A stretch of DNA of 64,000 nt from Haematococcus lacustris (GCA_030144725.1 JASKMD010000019.1:7862760-7926759), one strand, 5' to 3'; shown: positions 1 through 11,284, numbered from the stretch's first letter. Numbers and translations are program-made. The notes: a model not told the origin generated them from the letters alone.

Positions 1-329
1 CAGAGGGGTGGTTTTCAGGTAGTTGGGAACGCCTAACCCAGATACTTACACCATCTCAACTCAACCAACCAGCATTAGCAAAGACGAGGTGAGTAACCAA
101 CTACTTAACTTGGCACTTTGTCGCACCGGAGACTTGTTTTGTACGGATGCAATGGGTACGTGTCCACGCCGCTTGTCTTCCGGTCTCAGCTGAACGTACT
201 GCAACATGTGCGCAAGATGAGATGCAACGTATGCGCAGGCTGCTTGTGCGGAAAGCCAGCGATTGAGAGCCCAGCTGAAACGCACCGCCAGTGCGCACAA
301 GAGGACTTCGCAGTCGCGGACCTCTTCAG

Positions 330-3300
330 GGTAAGGATGGCAAAACATCTTTGACACGCAAACATGGCAACCCAAACCTTCCGGGAAGCAGGTTGAGCGT
401 TATCTCGGTCGAGGAGCGGGTGGCGAAACATGGATGTGCAAGGACATGTCCACGGGCGACACAGTCGCTGTGAAATTTATCAAGCGACCCCTGCCTAAGG
501 CCGTGCTGCCAATGCTGTGTCAAGAAGTCAAGGTTGGCACATCGCACTGCCCGGCTGTTCAGGGTGGCACGCCGCACACTTGCTGAGCATTAAGCACCTG
601 CCCCCTGCTGGCCCTTGGCTGCAGGTCCAGGCCATGCTCGGGGAGGGCCACGTCGGTATTGTGCAAGCAAGACAGCTGTTCTTAACAAAGACACACCTTG
701 GGCTAGCAATGGAGTGCATGCCAGGTGGCACCCTGGCTGACTACCTCACTCGAAAGTGGACCCCCTGTGGGCCCCGCACAGGCCTGTCCGAGGATGAGGC
801 CCGCTACTTCTTCAAGGTGAGCCATGGAGGCAGCCCCCTTGTCCCTCACTAGGGCCTCCATTTGAGCCGGATCAGAAGTACCTACTAGCAGCCACTACCA
901 GCCACTAGCAGCCACTAACTAGATCCGACTCAAACAGTGTTATTGGGCTGTGTGGAGTAAACCCAGTGCACATGGCACATGAGCCCGCCTACCACCTACA
1001 TTATTGCCTGACCCGAGGGCTATAGCGTAGAGTTGGCATGACCTGCATGCACTGATTGTAAGCTGATGACAGCTCAACAAAGGGGGCACACACTACTGTG
1101 CCTCAGCAGGCTGCTGCTGCTGCTGCTGGGCCTTGGGAGGCTTGTGCTCCGTACAGCCTCAGCCGCTGCTGTGCCCACTTGGGATCCAGGTACACCTCCC
1201 ACACCGCATCCCAGGTGGCCAGGGTGACGGTGATGTGCTTCAGGTTGGCCTCCAGGGAGGTGCCAGCTGAGCTTGCTGCTGCCAGGTGCTAGAGGTGGGG
1301 CTTGATCGGTGCCAGCCACCGCTCAGTGTCACGGCGGGCATTGTTCAGGCCGCTGTCATGCTTCACCTGGCCCTTGGTCAGCTTCCACCGGCGCAGCTGG
1401 TCTGCCATCAGCTGGCCTGACTGCGGATCCCACACCCCAGAGGCTGCGCTGACTGCCTGGGTGACGCCGGGGTCGATGCCCACCCCAATCTGTGTGTCTG
1501 GGTCAAACACAAACTCACGCATCTCAGCTATGCCCCTGCCTATGTGGGGGAGCCCCACTGCATGAGCCGCTGCCGCTGCTGCACTTGGGCGGCTGCTGGT
1601 GCTGCTGCTGCTGGCAGCTGGAGGTGGGGTTGGAGGAGGGGGAAGGGGGCGCGTGTAGTGCACGCACACGCTGACACCATCTGTGTCCACCAACCTCTCA
1701 AATGCAAACTCCTTGTTACGAAGCTTCTTGGTGTTGAACCACCTGGCCCAGTGATGGCTCAGTGCTGGCTCTGAGGTGAATGCTGCCCGGGTTTCCTTGG
1801 TTAGGCCCAGCTGCTTGCACACCCCATGCAGCACCCTGCTGTCCACCTTGATGAAGTGCACCCCCACCCTGGCCACGGGGGTGAGGGTGAAGGGAGGTGG
1901 GCAGGTCAGGGTCCGGGGACCAACCCCACGCCTCTTGCCGCGCTTCGGCTGCCCTGTTGCGGGTGGGGTGTGGGGCTGCTGCCACCGCTCTAGCCACCGG
2001 CACACATGCACTGCATGGCGCATGCGGCAGGGCAGGGGCAGGGTGTCCTGCAGGGAGCCTTCCTTCTTCATGCCCAGTAGGCGGCGGTGCGTGTTGGCCT
2101 CCTCTATCATGTCCGCCACATGGCCCTTGTCCAGTGTTGCGGCCTTCAGCTCCGAGCTGTGGGCGTTGATGCCATACCCACACGCCATCCTGATGAACAG
2201 CTGCGCCTCCTCCCCGCTCCAGCCTAGCTGGGCCCTGGCTGCCTTGGCGTACAGCTTGACAATGCGCTCTGCAGGTCAGGTCAGGTCAGGTCAGGTCAGA
2301 TGTAAGGTCAGGTGAGGTATAGGTTAGGTCAGGTCAGGTCAGGTCTTGGTCAGGTCATGTATAAGGTCAGGTCAGGTCAGGTCAGGTCAGGTCAGGTCAG
2401 GTATAAAGTCAGGTATAAGGTTAGGACAGGTCTAGGTCCAGGTCCAAGTCCAGGGTCAAGTCACCACCACCACTTGCCTGGGTTGGAGTAGTGCTGCTGC
2501 ATGGCCACCGCCAGCTGCATGGAGTGTGCGTCGATGGTGTTGTGGAAACCTGCCAGGTTGATGCTGCCCAGCTCCTGCAGCTTGGCCAGCAGCGCCTGGT
2601 TGCTGGGGTCCTCAAAGGCTGGCATGAGCATGGGGAGGCGGTTGCGTCCAAGGCGCCGCTACAGCTGGTTGTAGCATGTCTTGAAGTTTGGGTTGGCGAA
2701 GAACTTGCAGAAGTCCTTGAGCTGCCTCAGCATGACAGGGGGTCCTCGCAGTCAAGGGGCAAGGGAGGGCCAGTGGGTGCTGCGGGTGCAAGGGCTGCCA
2801 GGCGGGCGCTGCAGCGCCTTTGGGGGGGTTGCGTGACTGGCTCGGGTTCTGACTCTGACTCCGAGTCAGACTGTGGCTCAGGCTCTGAGTCACAATCTGA
2901 CTCGGAGTCAGAGTCATTGTCACACTCCATGCTGACAGGCTGGGCAGGTGCTGGCTGGGCAGGGGCCCGTTGGGGTAGGGGGGGTAGGGGGGGAGCATCA
3001 GGGGGTTGGGGAGGCTGCACGGCTGGAGGCTTAGGGGTGCTGGCACTTCCCGGGGTAGGGTAGCCCACCAGGCAGGTGAGAAATATGCGCAATACAAACA
3101 AGGAAGCGATCACGCGGAGCTGGGAGTGGTTTTCAGCCCGCAGCCGGAGGTGCTCCCGCAGCCTGCGCCTGGTCTTCTTGCAGCCGCGTAGCACTGCGCC
3201 CTCGGGGACCTTGATGACCTGCAGCCAAGCAAAGTTGCCATTTTGACAGGCCAAGGCAAAAGGCGGGGTCAACACAAACAGTGCGGGGAAACACAAGGCG

Positions 3301-6300
3301 GGGGCGGACCCACACCTGACGTCGGGTCGTGTTCCAACTATCACGGCGCGCCTGTCGTTGCTTCCCTTGAGGGGAACGAGACACTGCGAACAGGAGCGAC
3401 GGGTTATTACACGGCGCGTATTTCACGTGGCTCACAGTCGGCTAGGGACACGAACCTTTCTGTTTCTTGTCGCTACCCTTCCGCTTCTTGTTAGCCATCA
3501 CGCGATGCGCAGTGCGACGGGCGGTGGCCTTTTCAAGCAATTTGGGTTTCACGGGAGATTCATGGAGATTCATGTACTACAGCCGTGATTCGATACTGTG
3601 CCAGCCAGGTTACCTCTACACACAGACAATACTTTGCAGCTTAGTTTGTTAGTTTGTCCAGCTCCTCCTCCTCAGATGTACCATACAGCCCCATGCTGTG
3701 GCGCTGTGGTGCTGTCACTGGCAATTGCTCATCACGATAGCATGGTGACGTATAACCCTGACAGAAAAGAATCAGGTAACATGCCTTTCCAACATTTCGT
3801 GTTCACATCCCAATCTCAACCACTGTGAGTCCACAAGCACCTTGCCGCCAGGGCCCACGTGTGGGCCTGCTTGTGCGATGAGACATGATGTGTCTACACC
3901 ACCACTCTTTCACACCCCTACTGCCTGACCCCTCTTGCCCTCTCAGCTTCTTAGCTTTTCCGCGTCTGCAGCAATTCCTTGAAGCTGTGGACTACCTGCA
4001 CATGAATCATGTGGCGCACCGTGACATCAAGCTGTGAGTCAGTGCTCAATTCTGCCGGGTTGTATCAGGTAGTTAGGGTCCGGGTGTCTGTTTGCCCACC
4101 CGCTGTCAAAGGCTGTGCCAGACGCCCTCCCTTATGTGCTTACTTCTGCTGTGACAGCCAGCACTGCTACAGTTTGCGCCAGGCACCCTCCCTCATGTCT
4201 GCCATATGTTGTAGCATGCAGCGGGATCTATGCAGCACACCACTGTCATATTCCTAGCACCAGCTGCCACACTGCTTGAGCTGCCGACCTGGCAGCAGCA
4301 GGCACCTGCAGCACCAGCTGCACCACAACACCTTCTTCACCAACACCCTGCAGGCAACCAATGCCTGATCATCACAGCCCCCCCGCTCTCATAAGCCTGC
4401 CTGTGTATGATACGGCCAACTTGCTACTCACCCATGACCTAACCGTGAAAGCGAGCACCGAGTCAGTGTGTGGGTTCATGCCCAGAAGCAGGAGCCCGTC
4501 TGCCGCGGTCGTGAGGCCGAACAGCAGCAGTCATCGGGGCTCCCTGCCCTGGTTGAGGGGCAAATGGCTGCATCACAGTGCAGCAGTCTGTGCTACAACG
4601 GCCATTATGGCTGTGATGAGCCCCAGGCTTGACCTTGGGTAGCGGGTCGTACAGCTGCTTGCGCAGCCGCTGGTATGCCTTGGTAGCACCGTGGCTTGTG
4701 GCCAGGCCAACAGCACAGCTCCAGGAGGCACCCCTTGCTCTCATCAACCCACTGCAGGCTCAACACAGCAGTGGTGTCCCGGTCTAGCCACCTGCCAGGC
4801 AGCTGGCGTGGCCTTAGTCAGCCTTGTCAGGTTGAGTAGCCTTGGCACGGTGGGGTGCTGAGCCCAGGCCCTGAGGCTGCTGGCTGTGAGTGGCTGTGTG
4901 AGGGCTTTGGGGGCTTGCTTGAGGGCTGGGGCACCAACGACAGGCTGGTCACGCTGCTGGCGCTTGGGAAATGCCTAATGGTGTTTTAGAGCATACTGAA
5001 TGGTGCTCTTCTCACTGCTGCGCCCACGGTTCTTGGGTTGCTGCCGACGACTGGGAATGGCAGCATAGACCTGGGGTCGACCACTGGGCAGTTGTTCGTC
5101 AAGAGGCCATTGGGTCAATGCAGGCTTGCCTCATGCACCTGGGTGCTTGCGTCATACCTTTTGAATCGTGTCCTGAGACCGCAGCAAGCCCACCAGGCCT
5201 GAGGGCTGGAATGCCCCAGCTGGTCAGGTGCAGCACTGCTTGTTGCAGTCAGCCTGGAGCCAGCGGGGTGAGGCGCCAGTGCAGGGCCTCATGCGGTACC
5301 CCTGGCTGGACCAGGCCACCCTGGGGACCTTGGCAGATGGGTGGGCGGGGATTGCAACTCGGCTCTCAACCTCCAGCGGGCAAGGGAGGCCACAAGGCTC
5401 TAGGCCCTAGGCAAGGAGTAACCTGGCTAAGCTTCAAGTAGCTGCCAGACTGAGCACCTGAGGACCTGAGGCACCTGAGGCTGCCAGACCTGAGGCGCCT
5501 GAGGCCCAGGCCAACAGCTTGAAGCACAGCAGTATGCTGGCACCAGGCATTGCCCAAGCTGTTGCTTGCATAAGTACACGTGTTTCATGCCAATATCTAT
5601 CGCCTCACCTTTTGAAATGGGGGTGGGGGCAGGAACTTAGGTATAGGTGTCGACTTCATGTCCTGATTGCAGATCACGTAGCCACTAGTAGCCATGATGA
5701 CGATTGCAGGTTCCTGGTTATATGGCTCTAGCTGGGAACCCCCAGCCTTCATGCCTGGTGAGCTGGCTGTGGTCCAGCTGCTGTCCTGCTGCTAGCCGTC
5801 TGCTGCTGAGCTGACATACTGTGACAACTGTTGCGGCGTTCATCCACCAGCACCACCGTCTTTGGACACCAGTCAGTTCCCCTGGGCTTTCCTACCACCT
5901 TGCGGTAGCCAGACCCGGCAGACCCAGCACACAGCGCAACTTGCATAGCCAACCACTCCAGCTGCTCCTGTCTCATTACCCTCACCCCGGTATCGCGTCA
6001 TTCCCTATCAATGAGCTCGCATAGAGCATGACTGCAGAGGGACACTGCCACACCGCGCTTCGCGCAAGGATGCGACATGACGCTGGTGCAACGACGTTGA
6101 TGCCGCTCCGGTGCGCTGCAGGGATAACATCGTGTTGGATGGTCGTACTCCGCCCCGCATCAAGCTGATAGACTTCGGGTTCGCAAAGGGCTGGGATGAG
6201 CGAGATACTGCCCGAGCTCACACTCCCATTGGAACCCCAGTGTACATGGTGAGTGCCGAAGCAGGCTTCAGAGTAAAGATGCGTAGAGTCTTCCCCGGCC

Positions 6301-9300
6301 TTGCTCTTGCTGCTAACCCCCTTTGCATTTTTGCGCCTCTGGGCCGCGCTGGGCCGCGGTGGGCCGCGCTTATGGCGCGTTCCAGCTCCTGCCCGACCGA
6401 TGTACGCCAGCGATGCGACCACGGAGCTACTTGCTGCCTGCCTGCAGTGTCCGCAACGGCTGAACTCTAGCAAACACGGCTACAATACGAAGCGGGCCGA
6501 CCTGTGGTCGTGCGGGGTGCTCCTGTACGCCTTGCAAGTTTCCGTTTGAGCATGCCAGCGAGCTCGGCCCCGATGACACTGAGGCTCACACAGAGGTCTG
6601 GCGACAACAGGCCCAGGGCAGCTGGCGCGCTCCCAAGCAAGTGCAACTGCTCAGCGAGGACTGCCGTGACCTGCTTGGCAAGGTAAGCAGACAGAGGGTG
6701 GTGTTTTATTGCATATGATAGAGATGAGCAGGTCTGGACGCTAATACAAAGCATGCCATGCCCCCTTCCCTCCCCCGCAGCCACGACGTCCAGCACATGC
6801 CATGCATGGACTGCTTTTTTTTAAGCTGTCTGTAACATCAGTGCTAAGGCTGCCTGGCGCCTTGAGCCTCCCCAGCATCTTCAGGCAGGCCAGCAGCACC
6901 AACTCAGTCACACCCTCCCCAACGGAAATGCCAGCTGCACCACGGAAGATCCTCTAATTGAGTCAGCAGAAGAGTTGCAAGTGCCAGTGGGGATGGCGGG
7001 GTGGGGTGGGCGCTCAGGACCATAGTTTGCCCACACAGAAGTGCTTGCCCTGCCAAGAGCTCTTGACCAAACAGTTTGACCTCACACACCAGCAGCGTGT
7101 GTGAGTAGGCGCGTGAGCAACCGCTGTGTGCAGCGGCAGCAGAAGCAGGGCATGCAGCCCCCTTGTCCCTCACTAGGGCCTCCATTTGAGCCGGATCAGA
7201 AGCGATTACCTAACCCTAGCATACACTATCAGCCACTAGTAGCCACTAACTGGATCCGACTCAAACAGTGTTATTGGGCTGTGTGGAGTAAACCCAGTGC
7301 ACATGGCACATGAGCCCGCCTACCACCTACATTATTGCCTGACCCGAGGGCTATGATGTAGAGTTGGCATGACAAAACATGCACTAATTGTAAGCTGATG
7401 ACAGCTCAACAAAGAGGGCACACACTACTGTGCCTCAGCAGGCTGCTGCTGCTGCTGCTGGGCCTTGGGAGGCTTGTCTCGCAGCCGCTTGTAGCCCAGG
7501 CCAGGGTACTCCTTGCCCTTGGCTGGCAGAGCTCCCTGGTCTGGCCAGAAGCACAGCTCCAGCGGCCACCACCTGCTCTCCCCAATGCGCTGCATGTTCA
7601 GAGCTGCATTGCAGTCCCTGTCCAGCCACCTTCCTGGCTGTGGTGCTGGCTTGGCTTTGGCAGCCTTGCCCTTGCCTTTGCCCTTGGTGGGCTCAGCTGC
7701 CTCTGGCTCAGCCTTTGTGCGCTTGCTGCGCTTGGCTGGCTGGGGAGTGCTGGGCCCTGGCTCTGAGGCTGCTGTCGGTGTGGCTTCCTGGCTGCTGCGT
7801 GGGGCCTGTGGGGGCTTGCGGGGGGCCACCACAGGGCACCACATCATGCCCCGCACTGGCTGGTCACGCTGCTGGCTCCAGGCTGGGCGCACCAGGCGGG
7901 GTTCCACCTGCCCTGCTGGGGGCTTCTAGCCTGCGGGTCTTGTGGCACTGAGTGTGTTCAGCTCCTCCTCACATGGCTGCTTGCCATTCACTGCTGAGCT
8001 GACCCGGGTGGTGCGGTGCTCATCCACGAGCACCACCCTGCCCCGCAGCTGGTCTGTGCCCCTGGGCCTGCACACTACCTTGCGGCAGGCACGCAACACC
8101 GCATCAGCACCCCACCCTCCCGCTGTGCCAATGCTAGCTGCTCCAAAAAACACTACCAGCTGCTTGGCATGATTGTGGCGCTCCATGGACAGCTCAGCCA
8201 TCTTCTCTTCCAACTGCAGCCATGCACACAAGAGGCACACACATGGTGGCTGACATGGCGGCACCAGGTTAGGGTCAACTACCTTTTCATATCATGCCCA
8301 ACCCACCACCTCCCAGTCCCTTACCCTCCCTCCCACACACCTACCCACCCACCCACCCTCACCTTGTTGAAGAACTGCTTGAGCGCCCGGTCCTGGGCTC
8401 CGTACAGCCTCAGCCGCTGCCGTGCCCACTTGGGGTCCAGGTACACCTCCCACACCGCATCCCAGGTGGCCAGGGTGACGGTGATGTGCTTCAGGTTTGC
8501 CTCCAGGGATGTGCCGGCTGAGCTTGCTGCTGCCAGGTGCTGGAGGTGGGGCTTGATCGGTGCTAGCCACCGCTCTGTGTCAAGGCGGGCATTGTTCAAG
8601 CCGCTGGCATGCTTCACCTGGCCCTTGGTCAGCTTCCACCGGCGCAGCTGGTCTGCCATCAGCTGGCCTGACTGCGGATCCCACACCCCAGAGGCTGCGC
8701 TGACTGCCTGGGTGAAGCCGGGGTCGATGCCCACCCCAATCTGTGTGTCTGGATCAAACACAAACTCACGCATCTCAGCTATGCCCCTGCCTATGTGGGG
8801 GAGCCCCACTGCATGAGCCGCTGCTGCTGCTGCACTTGGGCGGCTGCTGGTGCTGCTGCTGCTGGCAGCTGGAGGTGGGGCTGGAGGAGGGGGAAGGGGG
8901 CGCGTGTAGTGCACGCACACGCTGACACCATCTGTGTCCACCAACCTCTCGAAAGCAAACCCCTGGTTGCGAAGCTTGTTGGTGTTGAACCACCTGGCCC
9001 AGTGATGGCTCAGTGCTGGCTCTGAGGTGAATGCTGCCCGGGTTTCCTTGGTTAGGCCCAGCTGCTTGCACACCCCATGCAGCACCCTGCTGTCCACCTT
9101 GATGAAGTGCACCCCCACCCTGGCCATGGGGGTGAGGGTGAAGGGAGGTGGGCAGGTCAGGGTCTTGGGACCAACCCCACGCCTCTTGCCGCGCTTCGGC
9201 TGCCCTGTTGCGGGTGGGGTGTGGGGCTGCTGCCACCGCTCTAGCCACCGGCACACATGCATGGCGCATGCGGCAGGGCAGGGGCAGGGTGTCCTGCAGG

Positions 9301-11284
9301 GAGCCTTCCTTCTTCATGCCCAGTAGGCGGTGGTGCGTGTTGGCCTCCTCTATCAGGTCCGCCACATGGCCCTTGTCCAGGGTGGCGGCCTTCAGCTCCG
9401 AGCTGTGGGCGTTGATGCCATACCCACACGCCATCCTGATGACCAGCTGCGCCTCCTCCCCGCTCCAGCCTAGCTTGGCCCTGGCTGCCTTGGCGTACAG
9501 CTTGACAATGCGCTATGCAGGTCAGATCAGGTCAGGTCAGATGTAAGGTCTTGTCAGGTCAGGTCTTGGTCAGGTCAGGTCTTGGTCAGGTCATGTATAA
9601 GGTCAGGTCAGGTCAGGTCAGGTCAGCTCAGGTATAAAGTCAGGTATAAGGTCAGGACAGGTCTAGGTCCAGGTCCAAGTCCAGGGTCAAGTCACCACCA
9701 TTACTTGCCTGGGTTGGAGTAGTGCTGCTGCATGGCCACCGCCAGCTGCATGGAGTGTGCGTCAATGGTGGTGTGGAAACCCGCCAGGTTGATGCTGCCC
9801 ACCAGGCAGGTGAGAAATATGCGCAATACAAACAAGGAAGCGATCACGCGGAGCTGGGAGTGGATTTCAGCCCGCAGCCGGAGGTGCTCCCGCAGCCTGC
9901 GCCTGGTCTTCTTGCAGCCGCGTAGCACTGCGCCCTCGGGGACCTTGATGACCTGCAGCCAAGCAAAGTTGCCATTTTGACAGGCCAAGGCAAAAGGCGG
10001 GGTCAACACAAACAGTGCGGGGACACATAGGGCGGGGGTGCCACCTGACGTCGACGCGTGGTCCAACTATCACGGCACGCCTGTCGTTGCTTCCCTTGAG
10101 GGGAACGAGACACTGCGAACAGGAGCGACGGGTTATCTCACAGCGCGTATTTCACGTAGCTCACAGTCGCCTAGGGACACGAACCTTTCTGTTTCTTGTC
10201 GCTACCCTTCCGCTTCTTCTTAGCCATCACGCGACGACGCAGTGCGACGGGCGGTGGCCTTTTCAAGCAATCTGGGTTTCACGGGAGATTCATGGAGATT
10301 CATGTACTACAAACACGTTGTAGCATCCTCGGTCGCACCCTTGACGACTACCAACCCCACTCCGGTGGCACGTTCGTGGGCAAACCCCACACCGTCAACG
10401 GTTATGGCAATCAACGGTTATGGCAGTGCTACTTGAGCTGTTGTCCCCGTCATAAATCACCGCCATGCCATAATGTGCCAGCCAGGTTACCTCTAGACAA
10501 TACTTTGCAGCTTAGTTTGTTAGTTTGTCCAGCTCCTCCTCCTCAGATGGACCAGCCCGGCAGCTGGCAGCCCACGACCAAGCTACAGTGCTTCCTGCCT
10601 CTGGGCCAGCAGTGCATGCAGCCACCACCAGCGGTGCAACAGCAAGACCTTTATGTCTGGGGCCCATGTTTGTGCGCTTGCAAGAGAGGTGAGGCCTGCG
10701 CCGTCACACGTCACGTGCATGTGCCTGGGCTCATGCACACATGGGCGGGTGCATGTGCTGCAGATGTTTGAGCTGGATGAGGCGCTGCGCCCTGACGGCG
10801 AAGCCATCCGGCAACATCCCTGGTATCGGGCACCCCTGCCGGCAGAGTACGAGCTCGCCTTGGCAGGGCTGCGGACGGAGCAGGCGGCTGTGCAGCAGCA
10901 GCTGCTGAGCAGGCCATGCGATGTGAGTGGCTGGTCCATGCAACTCCTTCCCCACCTCTCCACAGCAGTCTAGCCAAACCCTAAAGGCCCTTGCCTCGCT
11001 CTGGCATGAACTGGCCCAACAGCTCCAGCTCAGGATGAGGGTGTGGGCATGGTTGATAATCTGATCCTCTCCCTCACCCTGGACCTTCCCCCCATTCTCT
11101 CCCCTTGTTTTCCTGCTCTCCAATCCCTCCAATGATGCCCGCAGACCAAGGCCCGCGAAAGAGCTCTGCAGCGACTGGTGAACCAGGCGGGCAGCGAGCA
11201 CTGTTCAGGAGCGGACTTAGTTCCGACACCTCGACTATGGCTCGCGAGGGGCGCCTCACCTTATGGACTCGACGCTGCTAATGG
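330..11284 (+). CDS. SnRK2-type Ser/Thr protein kinase, split by Fanzor insertions; probably inactive
   Basis: Exons seen: about 330-534 (glycine loop YLGRGAGGE, VAVKFIK lysine), 625-816 (LSEDEARYFFK), 3972-4033 (HRDIKL catalytic loop), 6122-6248 (IDFGFAK, then GTPVYM), 6448-6682 (CPQRL, ADLWSCGV, AHTEVW), 10764-10922 (IRQHPWY) and 11145-11284. Introns have GT-AG ends and the phases I checked agree. The order, the Gly-Thr-Pro activation loop and the AHTEVW insert fit the SnRK2/SNF1-related kinases of green algae, the family that includes sulfur-acclimation kinases. The specific role here is inference. In exon 5 the frame breaks near 6532-6540: YAL is followed in another frame by KFPFEH. Family spacing suggests about 8 bases are missing. 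No in-frame ATG precedes the first exon, and an extra 3' exon is possible after 11,284. The two largest introns hold Fanzor copies A and B. Confidence 0.72.
830..1080 (-). ncRNA. Candidate Fanzor guide-RNA scaffold / conserved 3' end, copy A
   Basis: This roughly 250-base non-coding tail lies just downstream of the Fanzor stop and is nearly identical in copy B. It contains a 13-base stem (861-873 with 922-934) around a 48-base loop. On the minus strand, the gene-sense RNA, all 13 positions pair, with one G-U wobble. On the plus strand the same position is a C-A mismatch. In TnpB and Fanzor systems the guide RNA overlaps the 3' end of the gene and the element end, so position and strand bias fit. 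The assignment is inference. Confidence 0.35.
1093..3498 (-). pseudogene. Fanzor (TnpB-like RuvC nuclease) gene, copy A, broken
   Basis: Reading on minus, the gene starts MANKKRKGSDKKQK (3498), a basic nuclear-localisation-like N-terminus. An exon from 3218 holds VIKVPEGAVLRG, then a Pro-rich and Asp/Ser/Glu-rich linker (about 2730-3060), then MLRQLKDFCKFFANPNF. A further exon from about 2262 runs ERIVKLYAKAARAKLGW to RuvC-I (VGIDPGVTQAV), with the catalytic Asp present. RuvC-II and the zinc-finger part are deleted, so the end is RLRLYG joined out of frame to the C-terminal KAQQQQQ tail. Breaks: TAG after TCYNQL near 2660, TAG at 1289-1291 where copy B reads Gln, and the 919-base deletion. 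Family assignment rests on the GIDPG motif and on the RuvC-III motif in the sister copy. Fanzors are RNA-guided DNA nucleases related to bacterial TnpB. Confidence 0.7.
2274..2440 (-). repeat. (TGACC)n pentamer array in Fanzor intron, copy A
   Basis: Imperfect GGTCA repeats on +, which read TGACC in the Fanzor sense. They are interrupted by TATAAGG spacers and lie immediately upstream of the acceptor for the ERIVKLYAK exon. Confidence 0.85.
3677..3971. other. Kinase intron remnant, no gene
   Basis: Sequence between the end of Fanzor copy A and the acceptor of the HRDIKL exon. I see no coding or repeat signal. Confidence 0.5.
4034..4619. other. Kinase intron, no recognisable feature
   Basis: Intron after the HRDIKL exon. 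I find short chance frames only. It grades into Fanzor-derived sequence from about 4,620. Confidence 0.4.
4620..5985 (-). pseudogene. Decayed Fanzor fragments (RuvC-III, zinc-finger region) in kinase intron
   Basis: On minus, 5985-5750 reads RKVVGKPRGTD then VVLVDERRNSCHS, matching copy B RKVVCRPRGTD and VVLVDEHRTTRVSS, the region before and at the zinc finger. On minus, 4800-4620 reads LDRDTTAVLSLQW then LLELCCWPG, matching the copy B RuvC-III segment LDRDCNAALNMQR and PLELCFWP. Between them, on plus at 5228-5410, AWSQRGEAPVQGLM matches copy B AWSQQRDQPVRGMM in the opposite orientation. At least one old copy has therefore been rearranged by inversion. No open gene remains. Confidence 0.55.
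6683..7153. other. Kinase intron up to Fanzor copy B
   Basis: Starts with a GTAAGC donor. It contains no recognisable gene. Confidence 0.5.
7154..7400 (-). ncRNA. Candidate Fanzor guide-RNA scaffold / conserved 3' end, copy B
   Basis: Homologous to 830-1080. The stem (7185-7197 with 7253-7265) keeps exactly the same bases as copy A, including the G-U wobble on the minus strand. The loop is longer (55 versus 48 bases) and diverged. A conserved stem around a changed loop is what a structured RNA would leave. Confidence 0.35.
7425..10227 (-). pseudogene. Fanzor (TnpB-like RuvC nuclease) gene, copy B, lightly damaged
   Basis: Minus-strand order: MAKKKRKGSDKKQK (10,227), very like a classical basic nuclear signal; VIKVPEGAVLRG (exon from 9952); SINLAGFHTTIDAHS; ERIVKLYAKAARAKLGW; RuvC-I VGIDPGFTQAV with Asp; KLTKGQVKH; RLRLYGAQDRALKQFFNK. 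After an intron comes LEEKMAELSMERHNHAK, then VVLVDEHRTTRVSS, a Lys/Ala-rich linker, RuvC-III WLDRDCNAALNMQRIGES, and the end KAQQQQQQPAEAQ (stop 7425-7427). Damage: a 5-base deletion near 9,258 that shifts frame after PCRMRHA, one in-frame TAG at 7927-7929, the 497-base N-terminal deletion, and the acceptor CAG changed to CAT near 9,515. The catalytic motifs survive. The CxxC zinc knuckle expected after the DEHRT motif is not evident. Confidence 0.72.
9517..9660 (-). repeat. (TGACC)n pentamer array in Fanzor intron, copy B
   Basis: Same intron position and same sense-strand unit as in copy A. It is shorter and interrupted by TCTTG and TATAAGG. Confidence 0.8.

Larger units (their letters stand above)
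830..3676 (-). mobile_element. Fanzor element, copy A (internally deleted)
   Basis: Bounds come from comparison with copy B: homology starts at GCAGCCCCCTTGTCCC (830) and stops at CTCCTCAGATG (3676). The copy sits in a kinase intron just after the donor at 817. No terminal inverted repeat or clear target duplication is visible, so the ends are approximate. Relative to B it lacks about 919 bases, equal to B 7478-8396, which removes the RuvC-II and zinc-finger region. It keeps 497 bases that B has lost (2571-3067). Confidence 0.75.
7154..10546 (-). mobile_element. Fanzor element, copy B
   Basis: Longest copy in the window, inserted in the kinase intron between exons 5 and 6. Its ends match copy A (GCAGCCCCC at 7154, CTCCTCAGATG at 10,546). 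It lacks the 497 bases present in A at 2571-3067, joined at a GCCCA microhomology. Upstream of the gene it carries about 150 bases absent from A (about 10,318-10,478). Part of that insert, GTCGCACCCTTGACGACTAC, recurs with one difference near 31,038. Confidence 0.75.

Noticed and set aside
830..3676. Helitron or TIR transposon as the carrier of Fanzor A/B
   Set aside because: I see no terminal inverted repeats, no TC...CTRR ends with a terminal hairpin, and no Rep/helicase or DDE gene inside. The carrier type is left open.
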